From Toxorhynchites rutilus septentrionalis (lineage: Eukaryota > Arthropoda > Insecta > Diptera > Culicidae): DNA of 64,000 nt. The stretch lies in the NCBI RefSeq assembly GCF_029784135.1, contig NC_073744.1, forward strand, positions 102,483,303-102,547,302, written 5' to 3'. Numbering within the stretch: position 1 is the first letter of the stretch; the number at the start of each line of letters is the position of its first letter. Made by a program: the position numbers and the translations under genes. This document shows positions 46,469 to 57,732 of this stretch, in pieces. Below the pieces are notes generated by a model. It was not told where the DNA came from, did not search any database, and worked only from the letters and a program-made list of their open reading frames with translations.

Positions 46469-47196
46469 CGAGGGTCACTATTTATATTTCGGGAACTGGC
46501 AACACTGATGTCATGTGAGTCCATCTGACGGTTCCATCGTAAAGTTTGACATTTTTGACGATATACGTACTCAGAACATTTTGTCATACGGACGCTATTT
46601 GTTCATTTTATATTTAGTTGAAAGTTTGGTCTCGGCAAAAAAATGGAACTGAATCGTGAACATTTTTGTGCGATGATTTTTTACGACTTTCGACGTGGAT
46701 TATCACAACAAGAGTGCGTCAATCAACTTAATTTGACTTTTGGCGATGAAGCTCCATAAAAAACCACTGTGTATCGCTGGTATAGTGAATTCAATCGTGG
46801 TCGTAGTTCGCTGTCCGACGAGTTTCGTGAAGGTCGTCCAAAATCGACTGTACTGCCAGAAAACATCGATGCTGTGCACGAAATGATTAAGCAAGATCGT
46901 CATGTAACCTATTGTGCGATTGAGGCATCCCTAAGCATTAGTTCCACCAGCATATATGCGATTTTACATGAACACTTAGTTGTGCGAAAATTATGTTCAC
47001 GTTGGATCCCACATAATCTGACAATCGCTAAAAAAAAGGCTCGTGTCGATTGGAATAAATGCTTTGAAAATTGGTTTAAGCGCATGCAAAAGTGTATCGA
47101 TCATCGTGGCGAGTACTTTGAAAAACAATAAAAATATATTCGCAGCTTAACTATTTGTTTTTGTTCCTATTCCCGAAATATAAATAGTGACCCTCG
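46469..47196 (+). mobile_element. Mariner element with internal deletion
   Basis: TA at 46467-46468 and 47197-47198. Inverted ends CGAGGGTCACTATTTATATT continue to CGGGAA. 728 bp. The coding part starts MELNREHFCAMIFYDFRRGL (46643) with one in-frame TAA near 46758, then the helix-turn-helix region (TVYRWYSEFNRGR, RPKSTVLPENIDAV, YAILHEHL). After RWIPHNLT the sequence jumps to the extreme C-terminus (IDHRGEYFEKQ). The whole catalytic domain is missing, so it can only be moved by a full-length relative. Confidence 0.9.
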
Positions 47197-47687
47197 TATT
47201 TACTTTGTTTGCGGAGATACAAATCTTACAATTCATTCGTCTACGAAACCACAGTTTAAGGTACGGTAATGTGCTGAATAGTGAAATATATGATAGTGAA
47301 TGAGCTGATGACCACCTATGCATTCCCTATCACAGCCATCATTTTGATTGTACGATATGTGCATACGCCAAAAGATGCCCGGCGTTGTACATTTAATAAG
47401 TACAAAGCCTTCAGAAAAAAATCAAGAATCAACTATGAAATAGTGAGAAAAAATTGAGAAAGTTGGTAAAAAAAAGCAAAAACACAACACAAAAGGTTCT
47501 TTTCAGAACCGCCAACATGTTCATAAAGAGTAAACAGTAAACTAATCCATTTTTCAGGTAGATAGGTCGGTATTCACGTAGGAGAAGGAAATAAAACAAT
47601 ATATTTTAAATATATATTTAGCAAAAGCTGTCCCCTTTGTATAGTCCTACGTCACTCCGGTTATGTCCCCGACATTACCCACCCGTC

Positions 47688-48313
47688 TTTTTTTTTTCCA
47701 AAATATATATTTTTATCAAGGCTCATATGGCGTTAGCCTGACGGGGCCGGAGTTCAATATTTTGACAGTTTTTCTTATTATCTATGTTAGTAATATGTAA
47801 CCGATTACTCGCGGTCGGCTCGAGGTTAGTATTACAAGTGTTCTCGTGATTGGGATGTTGCTGTCTCCAATGCTCTGTACGTGTGCCCGACACGGGATAC
47901 TTCCTAATGGGATGCAGCTGACCATTAATCAGCGACGCCCCCCTTGTATGTACCCCATATCTAGCGTGGTGCGTCTTCTCGACTCGAGGAATCCAGGATA
48001 GAATGGTCACTAGCCGGCGCAATCATCAGCTCATGTAGAGTTGTCATGAGCGGTACAACCTTTGGCTCTTGTTGAATCATCAGTGGACTGCACAACCTTT
48101 GGCCCGTGTATCTGTAAAGAGTGTGTGTATGTATTGTCGCGACTAAGTAAAAGTTTATAGATCGGATAGGAGGGATATGAAACAGGGACACAGTAGTAGG
48201 AAACATCATTAAACGTTGACATCGGCGTTTCTGAGGAACAGGTATAGATGAAGCAGAAGATCAGGATCACGGCTACCTAAGATATCCCGGACGGGGATAT
48301 CCGATTGTCTGCC
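47688..48313 (-). mobile_element. LINE/SINE-type retro insert related to the I-clade 3' end
   Basis: On the minus strand it ends in an A10 tract (T10 at 47688-47697). Target duplication TTGGAAAGGTCTT is at 43951-43963 and 48314-48326, so the insert, with copy E now in its tail, accounts for the whole break in the transposase gene. The motif ACCGATTACTCGCGGT plus CTCGAGGTTAG is shared with the 3' UTR of the LINE at 50.6-50.7 kb. No ORF; it is a 5'-truncated or non-autonomous relative. Confidence 0.75.
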
Positions 48314-49234
48314 TTGGAAAGGTCTTGAATATAGATATTTTTTAAACTACGTTGGCATAGTTCTATTAAAAAAGTATTTACCAAGAGTTTTCTATAATCA
48401 CTTTTCGACATTATTTTGTGCAACCCGTATATGTTCTGCCACAAGATACAAGCATTTTCTACCTGTCGCCCGTGAATTATTCATCGACTTCATAAATAAT
48501 TTCAAATTGCTGTACGGTATTCAATATATAACAAGTAATATGCATAACTTATGCCATATCGTTGATGAAGTGGAAAAATTTGGAATGTTATCAACATTAT
48601 CAGCTTATCCTTTCGAAAATTCTTTACACTTTTTGAAAAAATTAGTACACCCCGGAGTAAATTCTCTCATCCAAGTGGCAAATCGACTATCAGAATCAAT
48701 GAAACATGACGTATCTATTACTATGAATTCGAATAAAACTAAAAAAAATCAAGTCATTTCAGTAGAACACTGTGAAAGCAAATGTAAAATAATATTTTCT
48801 ACATTCATTCTCAGTACTGATTTGAAAGATAACTGGTTTATGACTAACGATTCAAACATTATTAGCGTAGTAGGAGCTGAAAAGAACAAATCATCTTGGT
48901 TAATCAAAGGCAAATGTTTGAAACTAAAACGTGATTTTTTGCAAAACCCAATGAAATCTTCTTTTCTAGATATATATGTCGCTAAGATACACACAGAGAA
49001 TATGTCAGACGTTAGATACTATGATGTAGGCTTGAAAATGTGTAAATTACTTACAATAGCTGATGTAGATGACACTGTATTTATTCCTCTTTTACATACA
49101 TTAGAATAAATCTTATAATTATTAAAGATCATTAAACAATAAATTATAATTTATCCATAACAAAACGATTATTGCTAATATGGCCTTTTTTATACTATTC
49201 CAACGAGTATGCCGTACCGAACCGAACGTTGAGG

Positions 49235-49549
49235 TCAGTAGCATAAGTCATAGTTTTCATCCAAATATTCTTCTTCGTTCGAATTTTCTCCATTGTTTGT
49301 TGGCACAAATATTTCATTGTTCACAGCTTCATACATATCTTCATTCAGTAATGATATGGTTTCGTAATGTTCATCTATGAATTCATCATTCTCTGTTTGT
49401 TCATCTTCGATAGCAGAGTTTCCGTGGATTCGTTCATCTGAAGTGTTATAACTTTTACAGTTAACCTTCTCTGTTGTGTTTTTTCTACGACGACAAGCTG
49501 ACCTTCGAAGTTGTTTATTTGAAGATCGTGCTTTCGTGTAGCGGAACAA
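49235..49549 (-). CDS. Unassigned acidic-tailed ORF, possibly 3' part of the DUF4806 gene or a separate exon
   Basis: The frame reads RLFRYTKARSSNKQLRRSAC then a long acidic stretch ending EEEYLDENYDLCY, with a stop at 49235. It lies just beyond the stop of the DUF4806 gene (49568) and is tail-to-tail with the transposase. A basic N-terminal half and acidic C-terminal half resemble the N-terminal exon type of such transposons, but I cannot place it in a family. Confidence 0.35.
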   Translation of the reverse strand: MFRYTKARSSNKQLRRSACRRRKNTTEKVNCKSYNTSDERIHGNSAIEDEQTENDEFIDEHYETISLLNEDMYEAVNNEIFVPTNNGENSNEEEYLDENYDLCY

Positions 49550-50902
49550 TCGCGTTTTACAGAAAACTTATAATTTTTGAAACGTGTACAGAGGATCTCC
49601 AATTTGAACAATATCCAATAATAGTTTTGTAACATTTCCAAATTGACGGAATCCTCGACTGGATTTCTTTTGCCCGCGATTTATTCCGGTCCACGTAAAA
49701 CAATTCCAAAATTCACGTGAAAAAAGGCAATCAACGATGATATAGCATGCGTCGTCTCCTTTACCTGCATAGGAGTTTGGCAAAACAACTTTTGAGAAAT
49801 ATTCAAGCTGAAAATATTAGAAAATGTCTTATAATAGAAAGGGAATTATTTATATTAAAAGGTACATACATAATTTGTACGGAGCTCTTAATCATCTAGT
49901 TTATCGTTCAACTCTATAAGTTCTTCTTCGTTTGTTACCAAGTTCCATTTTTCCAAGCCTATTTTTATATTAGGCTTAGTTTGTTCAGTCTTCTTATTAA
50001 TCTCCATTAAAGATGCCAAGCGTGCAAAATTTTGTTCGAAACATTTTGTAACAGCTGCTTCTACAGCGTCGAAGATAATTGTTCTTTGTTTTTTCTCAAA
50101 TCCGTCTATTACATGTTCCAATTTCGTTAAATCACTTGAATCATCTTAAATTACAGGTATATTAAGGTACGGAATGTTAAAATGTGTTATACAATGATGA
50201 ATATTTCTACTCACTGGAATCATTTTGTTGGAAAGATTTTGAGGAGGGTGGTGTTAGGGATGATTTGCAAAACGATTAGTTATTGAAAAATGATGTTATC
50301 TGTTGCGACGCTTCCGTCATTTTAGATGTTCCTAGAATGATAACAAAAAAATAAGGTTACCAAGGATGTAAATATTTGATATTTCGTGTGGTTACCTGGT
50401 AAATCCGAGGCAATTTCTTCATGGTTAATTGTGGATAATGGTTCTTGAGACGAGGAGTAAATATTATGCTACAGAAGGCACGATTTTGGGCCACGAGAAT
50501 TTATAATATCTGAAATGAAAACATTTACAGAACTAGAAATTTTTTTTTTTTTTCAATTCGTTTATTTGTAAGGCTCAATCGCATAAGCTTTGCGGAGTCG
50601 CTAACTCAAGTTTTGTTTATACAAAAATTTCATCTTAAATCTATGTTTAGTAGGTTTCGACCGATTACTCGCGGTTTACTCGAGGTTAGAGGGGCAACAA
50701 TTTTTGTGGGACGGGTCAGGTTAGGGATATGGATATAAGGTATCATTGTCTCAACCGAGGGTTGCCGCACGCACTGTAGCATTGTGCATAATGACCAGGG
50801 ATAGCATCTGGTGTTCGACTAGCTGTCGAGGGTGGGCGACGGTGAGATGAGGGGACAAGACAAACAAACTAATAACGAAAAAGAAAAAAAAACACAAAAG
50901 CA

Positions 50903-53900
50903 TTAAATTCTTATACTAGACCGTTTCACAAACATATAGATCAACTGCATATAGCAGATGTCGCGAGTTCCCAACACGTCTCTAACAGGAACATAGGGTT
51001 GTCTTCCTTGGACCTCAAGGGCATTCAAAAGGTACTCTCTGGCTGCGTAATTATCCGTACATTGCCAAACTGCGTGATCGATGTCATCGTAACCGTTTCC
51101 ACACCGACAGACATTGTTTTGAACAAGATTTATTCTGTGGAGGTGCACATCTAGCGAGTAGTGGTTGGACATAAGTCTACTCATTACACGAATGAAGTCA
51201 CGACTTACGTCCAAACCTTTGAACCACGCTCTCGAAGAAACATTTGGAATAATTGAATATAACCACCGCCCAAGACTTCCAGTGTCCCAATCGGTTTGCC
51301 AACTCAAGAGGGAACTCTGACGCAGTAATTGGAAAAATTCATCGTATGAAATCTGTCTATCAAACAATTCGCCTTCCTGGGCTAGAGTGTCCGCCTTCTC
51401 ATTCCAGGAATTGAGCAATGAGAGGGGACCCATACAAAGGTTATCTTATAAGATCTTTCGATCAGTGCACTCATCTGCAGCCTCACTTTTGTGAGGAAAT
51501 AAGATGGGTGCCTACTAGTTCTCATCGACTGGAGAGCCTCAAGCGAACTGAGACTATCCGAGAAAATGAAGTAATGGTCTGCAGGCTTATTGGAGATCAT
51601 CCCCAATGCGAAGTCGATTGCTGCCAGCTCAGCAACATAAACGGAACAAGGTTCCTGCAGTTTACGGAAGGCGCTCGAATTTTCATTGAAAACACCGAAG
51701 CCAGTGGATCCATTGAGGCGAGACCCATCAGTGAAGTATCTTTTCATGCAATTGACTTTTGAGTACTTTCGGTTAAAAATACGGGGAATGTAAGTTGATC
51801 GAAGCTGATTTGAGATTCCAAGTATTGCTTGTTTCATCGACAGATCGTATTCAATTGAGGAGCTGCTGATGGTGAAGTGAGCACGGTCTGGAGTAAACGA
51901 TGAAAGACAAATATCTGACGAAATATAGTGGTGGTAAATTCTCATAAACCGAGATTGTATATTTAGATGAAGAATTTTTTCAAAGTTTTCAATCAAAAGT
52001 GTGTTCGTGACTCCGCATTTCACCAGTATTCTGAGAGAAAGTTCCCAGAATCGGTTCTGTAGAGGAGTTACTCCTGCCAGAACCTCAAGACTCATGTTAT
52101 GCGTTGAGTGCATACAGCCAAGAGCTATACGCAGACAATGATATTGAATTCGTTCCAGTTTTAGAAGGTGACTTTTAGCTGCTGAGAGAAAGCAGAAAGA
52201 GCCATACTCCAGAATGGATAGAATAGTTGTTTTATAAAGTGTTATGAGATCTCCCGGATTAGCTCCCCACCACGTGCCGCAAATCGAGCGGAGAAAGTTG
52301 ACCCTCTTTTGACATTTTTGCTTCAAATACGTAATGTGGGTATTCCAAGTGCATTTTGAATCAAACCAGACACCAAGGTACTTGAAAGTCAATGATTGGG
52401 TAATGCTTCTGCCCAAAAACTTAAGTTGCAATTGGGCTGGGAACCACTTTCGAGTAAACACTACCAGTTCGGTAGCGGCGAGAATTCGATCCCTAAGTTC
52501 CTTGCCCAAGAAGACAAGTTATCTAAGGAATTTTGCAATGGTCTTTGCAAATTTTCGGCATGGAGACCTCTGACGGAAACCACACCATCATCTGCAAGCT
52601 GTCTAAGCGTGCATTGTTCTGCCAAACAACTGTCAATATCTTTCACATAAAAATTATAAAGAAGGGGGCTCAGACATGAGCCTTGGGGTAGAACCATATA
52701 ACTATTTCTGGAAGTTGTCAGTTGTCCAAGGGTGAAGTTCGCTTTTCTGACAACAAATTGTACAAAAAGTTATTCAAAATTCCAGGAAGTCCACATCTGT
52801 CCAGATTGTCTGACAGAATTTCTATGGTAACCGAATCAAAAGCTCCCTTAATATCCAAGAATACTGAAACCAATTGCTCTTTGTGCGCAAAGGCCAGTTG
52901 AATATCTGTAGAAAGCAACGCTAGACAATCGTTTGTTCCTTTGCTCTTGCGAAACCCAAATTGTGTACTTGATAGCAAATTATTTGTTTCGATCCATTGA
53001 TCGAGTCTTCGAAGGATCATTTTCTCCAACAATTTTCTAATTCACGAGAGCATAGCAATCGGACGGTATGAGTTATGGTCAGACGCTGGTTTGCCAGGCT
53101 TTTGAATTGCTATTACTTTGACCTGTCTCCATTCGGGTGGCACAATGTTGTTTTCTAGTAGGGTATTGAATAAGTCTAGTAAGCGTCTTTTCGCGATATC
53201 GGGAAGATTTTTTAGAAGAACGAATTTAATCATATCGCTTCCGGGTGAAGAGTTGTTCGATGAAAGAAGAGCCATAGAAAATTCCAGCATTGAGAATGGT
53301 CCGTCCAGAGGTCCACTGCTCGGAGACGTTTCTCGAAGAGTATGTTGGGCTGGAACTGAGTCTGGACAGACCTTTTTCGCGAAATCGAATATCCATCGGT
53401 TGGAGTATTCTTCACTCTCGTTGGTAGATGAGCGGTTACGCATGTTGCGAGCTACCCTCCACAAGGTACGTATTGAGGTTTCACGAGAAAGACCTTCAAT
53501 GAAATTGCGCCAGTAACCGCGTTTTTTTGCTTTAATTAATTGTTTCAGCTTTATTTCAAGCTTTGAATATTCCTCGAAGGGTGTGGATGTGCCATGTCTA
53601 CGAAAAGCTTTGAAAGCATAAGATTTTTTCAAATACAATTTTCTGCATTCATCGTCCCAGCCAGGAGTGGCTGGTTTTCTTTTAAACGGAGCACTTGGAA
53701 CTTTTCTTTTTTGTGCTTCCAGTGAGCTTTTATACATTAAATCGACAAAGAATCGATATTCTTCCAATGGTGGAAGTATATCTATTGATTCGACACCGAT
53801 TGTTACCGCCGTTGCAAATTTTTGCCAGTCGATGTTCCTTGTTAGATCAAATGGAACTCGAGATGGTTCAGTGGATTGCGGGCTACACTTGATTGATATA

Positions 53901-54565
53901 CTGATTGGCAAGTGATCGCTACCATGGGGATCATTGATGACCTTCCACTGACAATCTAATGATATCGAGCTTGAGCAAAAAGAAAGGTCGAGACGACTTT
54001 CTCGAGCCGGAGGTTTTGGAATTCGTGTCGCTTCACCAGTGTTCAAGATAGTCAAGTTGAAATCGTCACATAAATCGTAAAAAATAGCCGCTCTGGCGTC
54101 ATCATAAGGATCACCCCACCCAGTACCATGAGAGTTCATATCACCCAGAATTAGAACTGGGGATGAGAGAATCGAGACTAGATTCCAAAGATGACTACGG
54201 CTAATGTTAGTATTTGGAGTAACGTATACTGAAGCTATGCAAAGTTCTTTATTCTTTGCAGTTATTTGACATGCGACAATTTCGACGTCTGATAGAGCTG
54301 GGAGAGGAATTTTATAGAAAGAGTAGCACTTTTTGATCCCCAAAAGTACTCCTCCATAAGAATCATTTCTATCCAGGCGAATAATGTTAAAATCGTGGAA
54401 GTTGAGTTCAGTGTCAGAAGAAAGCCATGTTTCAGAGAGGGCAAATATATCACAATCATAATTTTGAAGTAAAAATTTGAACGAATCTAGTTTTGGCACT
54501 AGACTACGGCAGTTCCATTGTAGCACATTGATCATATCTTCTACTACGCTAGGGGAATTATCCAT
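50903..54565 (-). pseudogene. LINE ORF2 (endonuclease, reverse transcriptase, RNase H), broken
   Basis: Endonuclease: VLQWNCRSLVPKL, ALSETWL, LILGDMNSHGTGWG, SDHLPISI (54535 to about 53860). Reverse transcriptase: KVIAIQKPGKPASDHNSYRP, then TGA at 53044-53042 in the same frame, GFRKSKGTNDCL, FLDIKGAFDSV, a frameshift near 52730, LPQGSCLSPLLYN, and LADDGVVSV where Y/F-ADD is expected. A further frameshift is near 52475. RNase H: YFTDGSRLNGSTGFGV, AELAAIDFAL, FSDSLSSLEAL, VPSHCSIPG, then a frameshift near 51405. A C-terminal Cys/His motif (CRCGNGYDDIDHAVWQC) follows. The presence of RNase H after RT puts it in the I group. One stop plus three frameshifts indicate a dead but not ancient copy. 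Confidence 0.88.
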
Positions 54566-55844
54566 CAAATGATATGATTGATGCAAGGAGGGGCCATGAA
54601 GCAGTCAATTGCTTAAGATAAGACTTTAAAGATGGAAGCAAGGCAGAAATAAAGCTTCTGAGGGGGTCTTGAATTTTTAACGTGTTTAGTATGAAGTCCA
54701 CAATGTCCGAAAAAGCTATCAATCCTCGATTAGACGCGAATTTTCTACGAGAAGTTCGAGGAGTAGCGTTTTTATTTCTCTCTTCTCTGGGTAATGACGT
54801 AAAATCCTTGCTGCAACCAGGAACTGGCTGAGAAGGAGCCTTCGGATTCGTTTTTTTATTACTATTACCCTTGGAATTAGACAATCTTCCGAGGGTCACT
54901 TTAGGTTTCTTACGGTGCACCGTTGGTGAAGAGAGCTTTCTTTTTGATGATTCATCCTTTATTGAAGATTCTGGTGCAGCCGTAGTATGACCCTCATCAG
55001 AATCAGAGTCCGATTCTTGAGATGACAAAACCGAAAATTGGTTTTCATCTTGAGCGGCTGATGCGGTCTTTAGCATTTCAGCATAAGTCCGCTTGGAGCG
55101 TCCAGCGATAGAACGCTTCACTTTATCGGAGTGCTGTTTGTACCTCGGGCACTCCTGTAGAGGGTGAGGATTCTCGCCACAGTGGATACATTTTTCCACT
55201 GTTTGTGTGCAAGAATCCTCACTATGTTTCTCGCCACATTTACCGCAACGAAATTTGTTGCCGCAGTGGCTAAACGAGTGTCCCAACTTTTTACAGTTGG
55301 TACAATTATAAACCCGTGGTACAAACAGGCGCACTGGGAAAAAAATATTTTCTACTTTCACATAGTTTGGGAGAACAGAACCTGCGAAAGTAATCCGAAA
55401 AGAGTGCGAGGGCTTATAAACTTTTTTGTTTTCTTCCAAAGATGCTGAATGCAGGTTTCTAACATCCAGGATCTTCACAAGATCACCTATCATCGAGTTT
55501 TTGAAAGAACCCGAAGCTTTTTTCAATTCATCGACACTCAGACTCGCGTCGGTTACTACGCCTTCTATCTCCACCTCTCGAGAAGGGATGTAGATGTGAT
55601 ATTCCCTGTTAAAAACTTCGTGGTCAACAATCTTGTTGGCCACATCAAAAGTCAGTGCTTCTACACGCAGTTTATCCGGTCTCTCTTTATGTATCGAGAC
55701 GCCCGAAAATTGACGCAGCAAATCTCTTGAAATATCAAGAGTTCTCAACGATTTTCCCTTGGGCCGAAAGAAAACCACCCATGGTCCCTTTGAGGTCGAT
55801 TGATAATAGCGCGTCCGCGCAACAATGGCATCGGTAGATGTCAT
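54558..55844 (-). CDS. LINE ORF1 (Gag-like nucleic-acid-binding protein)
   Basis: Start chosen at ATG 55844 (MTSTDAIVARTRYYQS); the frame is open further upstream but runs into the CA-repeat 5' UTR. 428 codons. An N-terminal RRM-like region of about 150 residues is followed by three CCHC-type knuckles at about 195-255 (CTNCKKLGHSFSHC, CGKCGEKHSEDSC, CIHCGENPHPLQEC), then a Ser/Lys-rich, low-complexity C-terminus. In I-clade LINEs this protein coats the RNA. The frame appears intact and overlaps ORF2 by a few codons. Confidence 0.88.
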   Translation of the reverse strand: MTSTDAIVARTRYYQSTSKGPWVVFFRPKGKSLRTLDISRDLLRQFSGVSIHKERPDKLRVEALTFDVANKIVDHEVFNREYHIYIPSREVEIEGVVTDASLSVDELKKASGSFKNSMIGDLVKILDVRNLHSASLEENKKVYKPSHSFRITFAGSVLPNYVKVENIFFPVRLFVPRVYNCTNCKKLGHSFSHCGNKFRCGKCGEKHSEDSCTQTVEKCIHCGENPHPLQECPRYKQHSDKVKRSIAGRSKRTYAEMLKTASAAQDENQFSVLSSQESDSDSDEGHTTAAPESSIKDESSKRKLSSPTVHRKKPKVTLGRLSNSKGNSNKKTNPKAPSQPVPGCSKDFTSLPREERNKNATPRTSRRKFASNRGLIAFSDIVDFILNTLKIQDPLRSFISALLPSLKSYLKQLTASWPLLASIISFDG

Positions 55845-57233
55845 AACGGTTGCGCAAACGGTGCGCAACCGTCTATGAAAAAAAAACACACACACACACG
55901 CACGCGCGCTCAAAAACTCAACTTAAAACTAACTTAGACTAATAATTAACTTAAATTTAAGAAAAATATATAAATATATATATATCGCAAAAAAAAATTC
56001 TTCCAAAAAAAAAACAAAATACTAATTTGCGGTGTCCGAACAACCTTGAACACCCCTATTCGAAGCTGTACAACGCCGCACGCTACGAGGTAAACACAAT
56101 AGCGTGACGGCAAAAGTCGTTGTTGATTATACTTCTCTATGATGAAATCGATGCCGCTGGAACCAATTCACAGATCGCCGGTCCGGCGTTGCCGGAGAGG
56201 TGCTGCTTCCTCGCTGTTCCGGGTATTAACGGCACTTATCTTGCCACGAACGGTCAAAGAAAAAAAAACCAAAGGCACTTTGGCGGAGGGGGAAAAAAAA
56301 CTTCACCAGCTTCGATTTGTAGCAGAGACGCGAACAATAAGCGTCCGGCTCTTTCAACTATCGATTGAGGAATGGACTAGAAATTCTAATTAGAGATTAT
56401 TTTACCTTGGCAAATCGTGTTATACTTTTTCTCTCTTTCCGGATATTCGGACCGTTCATTGTTGCTGTTTTTCTTAAGCGATTCACTTTTTATAATTATA
56501 TCGGCCTCCACTTCAGCCGACTTAAAATTACGGAACTTGCGGTTTATTATTATTGGTATTGATTTGACAGATCCATGATACTCTGTACCCTCTCGTCTCA
56601 TTTTATTAATTTTGTTATTCGGCAGTTTCGTTGGCCACATTAATACTCCATCTTTAATCCAGGACGTCGGAACTGTCAGCACTCGAAATTGCTGATGTTC
56701 GATCAAAGTAACAACGGTGAACATTCCTTCTAATGAAATATGCAGCAAAACGAAGTGAACTACGCCATTGAACGCCAATCTTTGATATACATATATGGCC
56801 TCCACTTTTGCATGCATATGCCAATTAGGCGCATTATATGCCAACCAAATTTTAGGGCATATGATGTTATATACACGCTTGTTATGCGATTTAATGTTTG
56901 CTGGGTATGAACACTACAACTTCGCGATTCTCTCTAGCTTCGTTATTCGTCGTTCGTCATCGTTTAGCGTATCGCATGTGTTGGTACAAAGGGGACGTGT
57001 GCCACTTTTTCAACACTTTCGGTCTGACACACCGACGCGAGTATAGGAGTAACTTTTTTGGACATGTGCCTTTTTTCATATTCTAGAATATTGTGGAATG
57101 AAATGTATAAATTAATGTTAGTGGCGTGGAATATTTATTGAAAATAATGCATAAGATCATTACCGGACTATTCTTATTTGGTTTCAGTCCCTTTTGTAAC
57201 TGGATTGAACAGATCCATATATTAACTATTCGT

Positions 57234-57513
57234 GCTCCCTTGGCCGAGTGGTTAGCGTCATAACTAACATGCCGGGTGTTCGGGTTCGATTCCCGTTCTG
57301 GTCGGGGGAATTTTTCGTCAAAGAAATTTCCTCCGACTTGCACTGTGATCACGCGTATTCTAGAGCTTGCCACTCAGAATGCATTCAAGGCGTGTTATTT
57401 GGCATAGAAATCTCAACTAAATACTAATAAAAATGACGTAAGTAATACTACGTTGAGACGGCGAAGTTCCTCTAGGAACGTTAGTGCCATTGAAGAAGAA
57501 GAAGAAGAAGAAG
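57234..57513 (+). mobile_element. tRNA-derived SINE with 17-bp target duplication
   Basis: ATATATTAACTATTCGT at 57217-57233 and 57514-57530 is exact. A box TGGCCGAGTGGTTAGCGTC, B box GGTTCGATTCC, a body ending GGAACGTTAGTGCCATTGAA and a (GAA)n tail. About 280 bp, same family as 21798-22073. The perfect duplication indicates a recent insertion. Confidence 0.87.
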
Positions 57514-57732
57514 ATATATTAACTATTCGTCGATATATTCGTCGTTAGATTCATATGTTCAAAAGCAAAATGTAAATGTTTGACTTTCGTATAGTTATTC
57601 GCTAAGTATAATGGTCAAACATATACACACTTGTGAAAGAATTTCACTTGTGGAATAATTGTAAACAGTAAACTATAAACTAATCGGTGGCTTATGGTAA
57701 TTTTTAACAGTTACAGTTTCGGGGATATTTTT

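Larger units (their letters stand above)
43966..47687 (+). mobile_element. H2A-carrying DNA transposon, copy E (with mariner and retro insert)
   Basis: The R end GACGTAGGACTACGTC starts at 43966 after TTTT. The L end finishes at 47687 (minus strand GACGGGTGGGTAATG) and is followed by T10. It sits exactly at the T-tract of the LINE fragment beginning at 47688, so the T run is both target and duplication. It carries one H2A relic at 44708-45115, a second at about 45797-46031, a retro insert at 44420-44628, a mariner at 46469-47196 and the final GGTTCT-TTTC-AGAACC stem-loop at 47495-47510. Confidence 0.87.
42730..49109 (+). pseudogene. TNP2-like transposase of the two-gene element, interrupted
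   Basis: Readable parts: an N-terminal basic exon (42730-42927), a segment from about 42934 (GMEQFNDLIDDGN) ending at a frameshift near 43265, then DGLPLFRNSMHNFWPIV and IGIFHGIGKPKCVFEYLSPF. After that come a cysteine-rich part (RCFICDTPARSFIKG, GKFGCIKCTTEG) and VIVADSLHLLELGVMRRLLNGW up to 43961. The frame resumes without loss at 48314 (GLEYRYFLNYVGIV, CSATRYKHFLPVAREL, SNMHNLCHIVDEVEKFG, AYPFENSLHFLKKL) and stops at 49109. This family is common in insect genomes, usually as an unnamed transposase-domain protein. The insertion can be removed conceptually at its 13-bp duplication with the frame kept; the separate frameshift shows the gene was, or since became, inactive. Confidence 0.75.
50542..56375 (-). 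mobile_element. I-clade LINE, nearly full length
   Basis: Target duplication ACTAGAAATT at 50532-50541 and 56376-56385. The minus strand ends in an A14-like tract (T run from 50541). Order on minus: 5' UTR 56375-55845 with CA and AT microsatellites, ORF1, overlapping ORF2 (endonuclease, reverse transcriptase, RNase H, C-terminal CCHC), 3' UTR of about 350 bp. Length is 5.83 kb, so it did not suffer 5' truncation. One nonsense codon and three frameshifts make ORF2 inactive. Confidence 0.9.
49568..56724 (-). pseudogene. DUF4806-type gene of the two-gene element, split by a LINE
   Basis: Proposed exons on minus: 56724-56406 (MFTVVTLIEHQQFRV, VPTSWIKDGVLMWPTKLP; donor GTAAAA), 50509-50396 (DIINSRGPKSC, then an in-frame TAG), 50331-50215 (SKMTEASQQITSFFNN, then TAA), 50144-49870 (LEHVIDGFEKKQR, EEELIELNDKLDD, then TAA) and 49807-49568 (ACYIIVDCLFSREFWNCFTW, TGINRGQKKS). 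The VVPSSWIxxGxxxWP start and the C-terminal WTGxxR..K block are hallmarks I recall for insect DUF4806 proteins of unknown function, often with transposons. Exon phases are consistent (319 nt, then 114 nt). The premature stops make it a pseudogene. The first intron contains the 5.8-kb LINE. Confidence 0.7.
42310..56905. mobile_element. Two-gene DNA transposon (TNP2-like transposase and DUF4806), with nested inserts
   Basis: The right terminus, read on the minus strand, is CCCAGCAAACATTAAATCGC at 56905, followed by TA. Left-end subterminal sequence is at 42312-42460, preceded by the related MITE. Inside are two tail-to-tail genes: a transposase on plus (to 49109) and a DUF4806-type protein on minus (from 56724). 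Subtracting the 4.35-kb and 5.83-kb inserts leaves about 4.4 kb, a normal size for an autonomous cut-and-paste element. Both genes are now broken. The superfamily is uncertain; TNP2-like transposases suggest a CACTA/EnSpm relationship. Confidence 0.65.
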
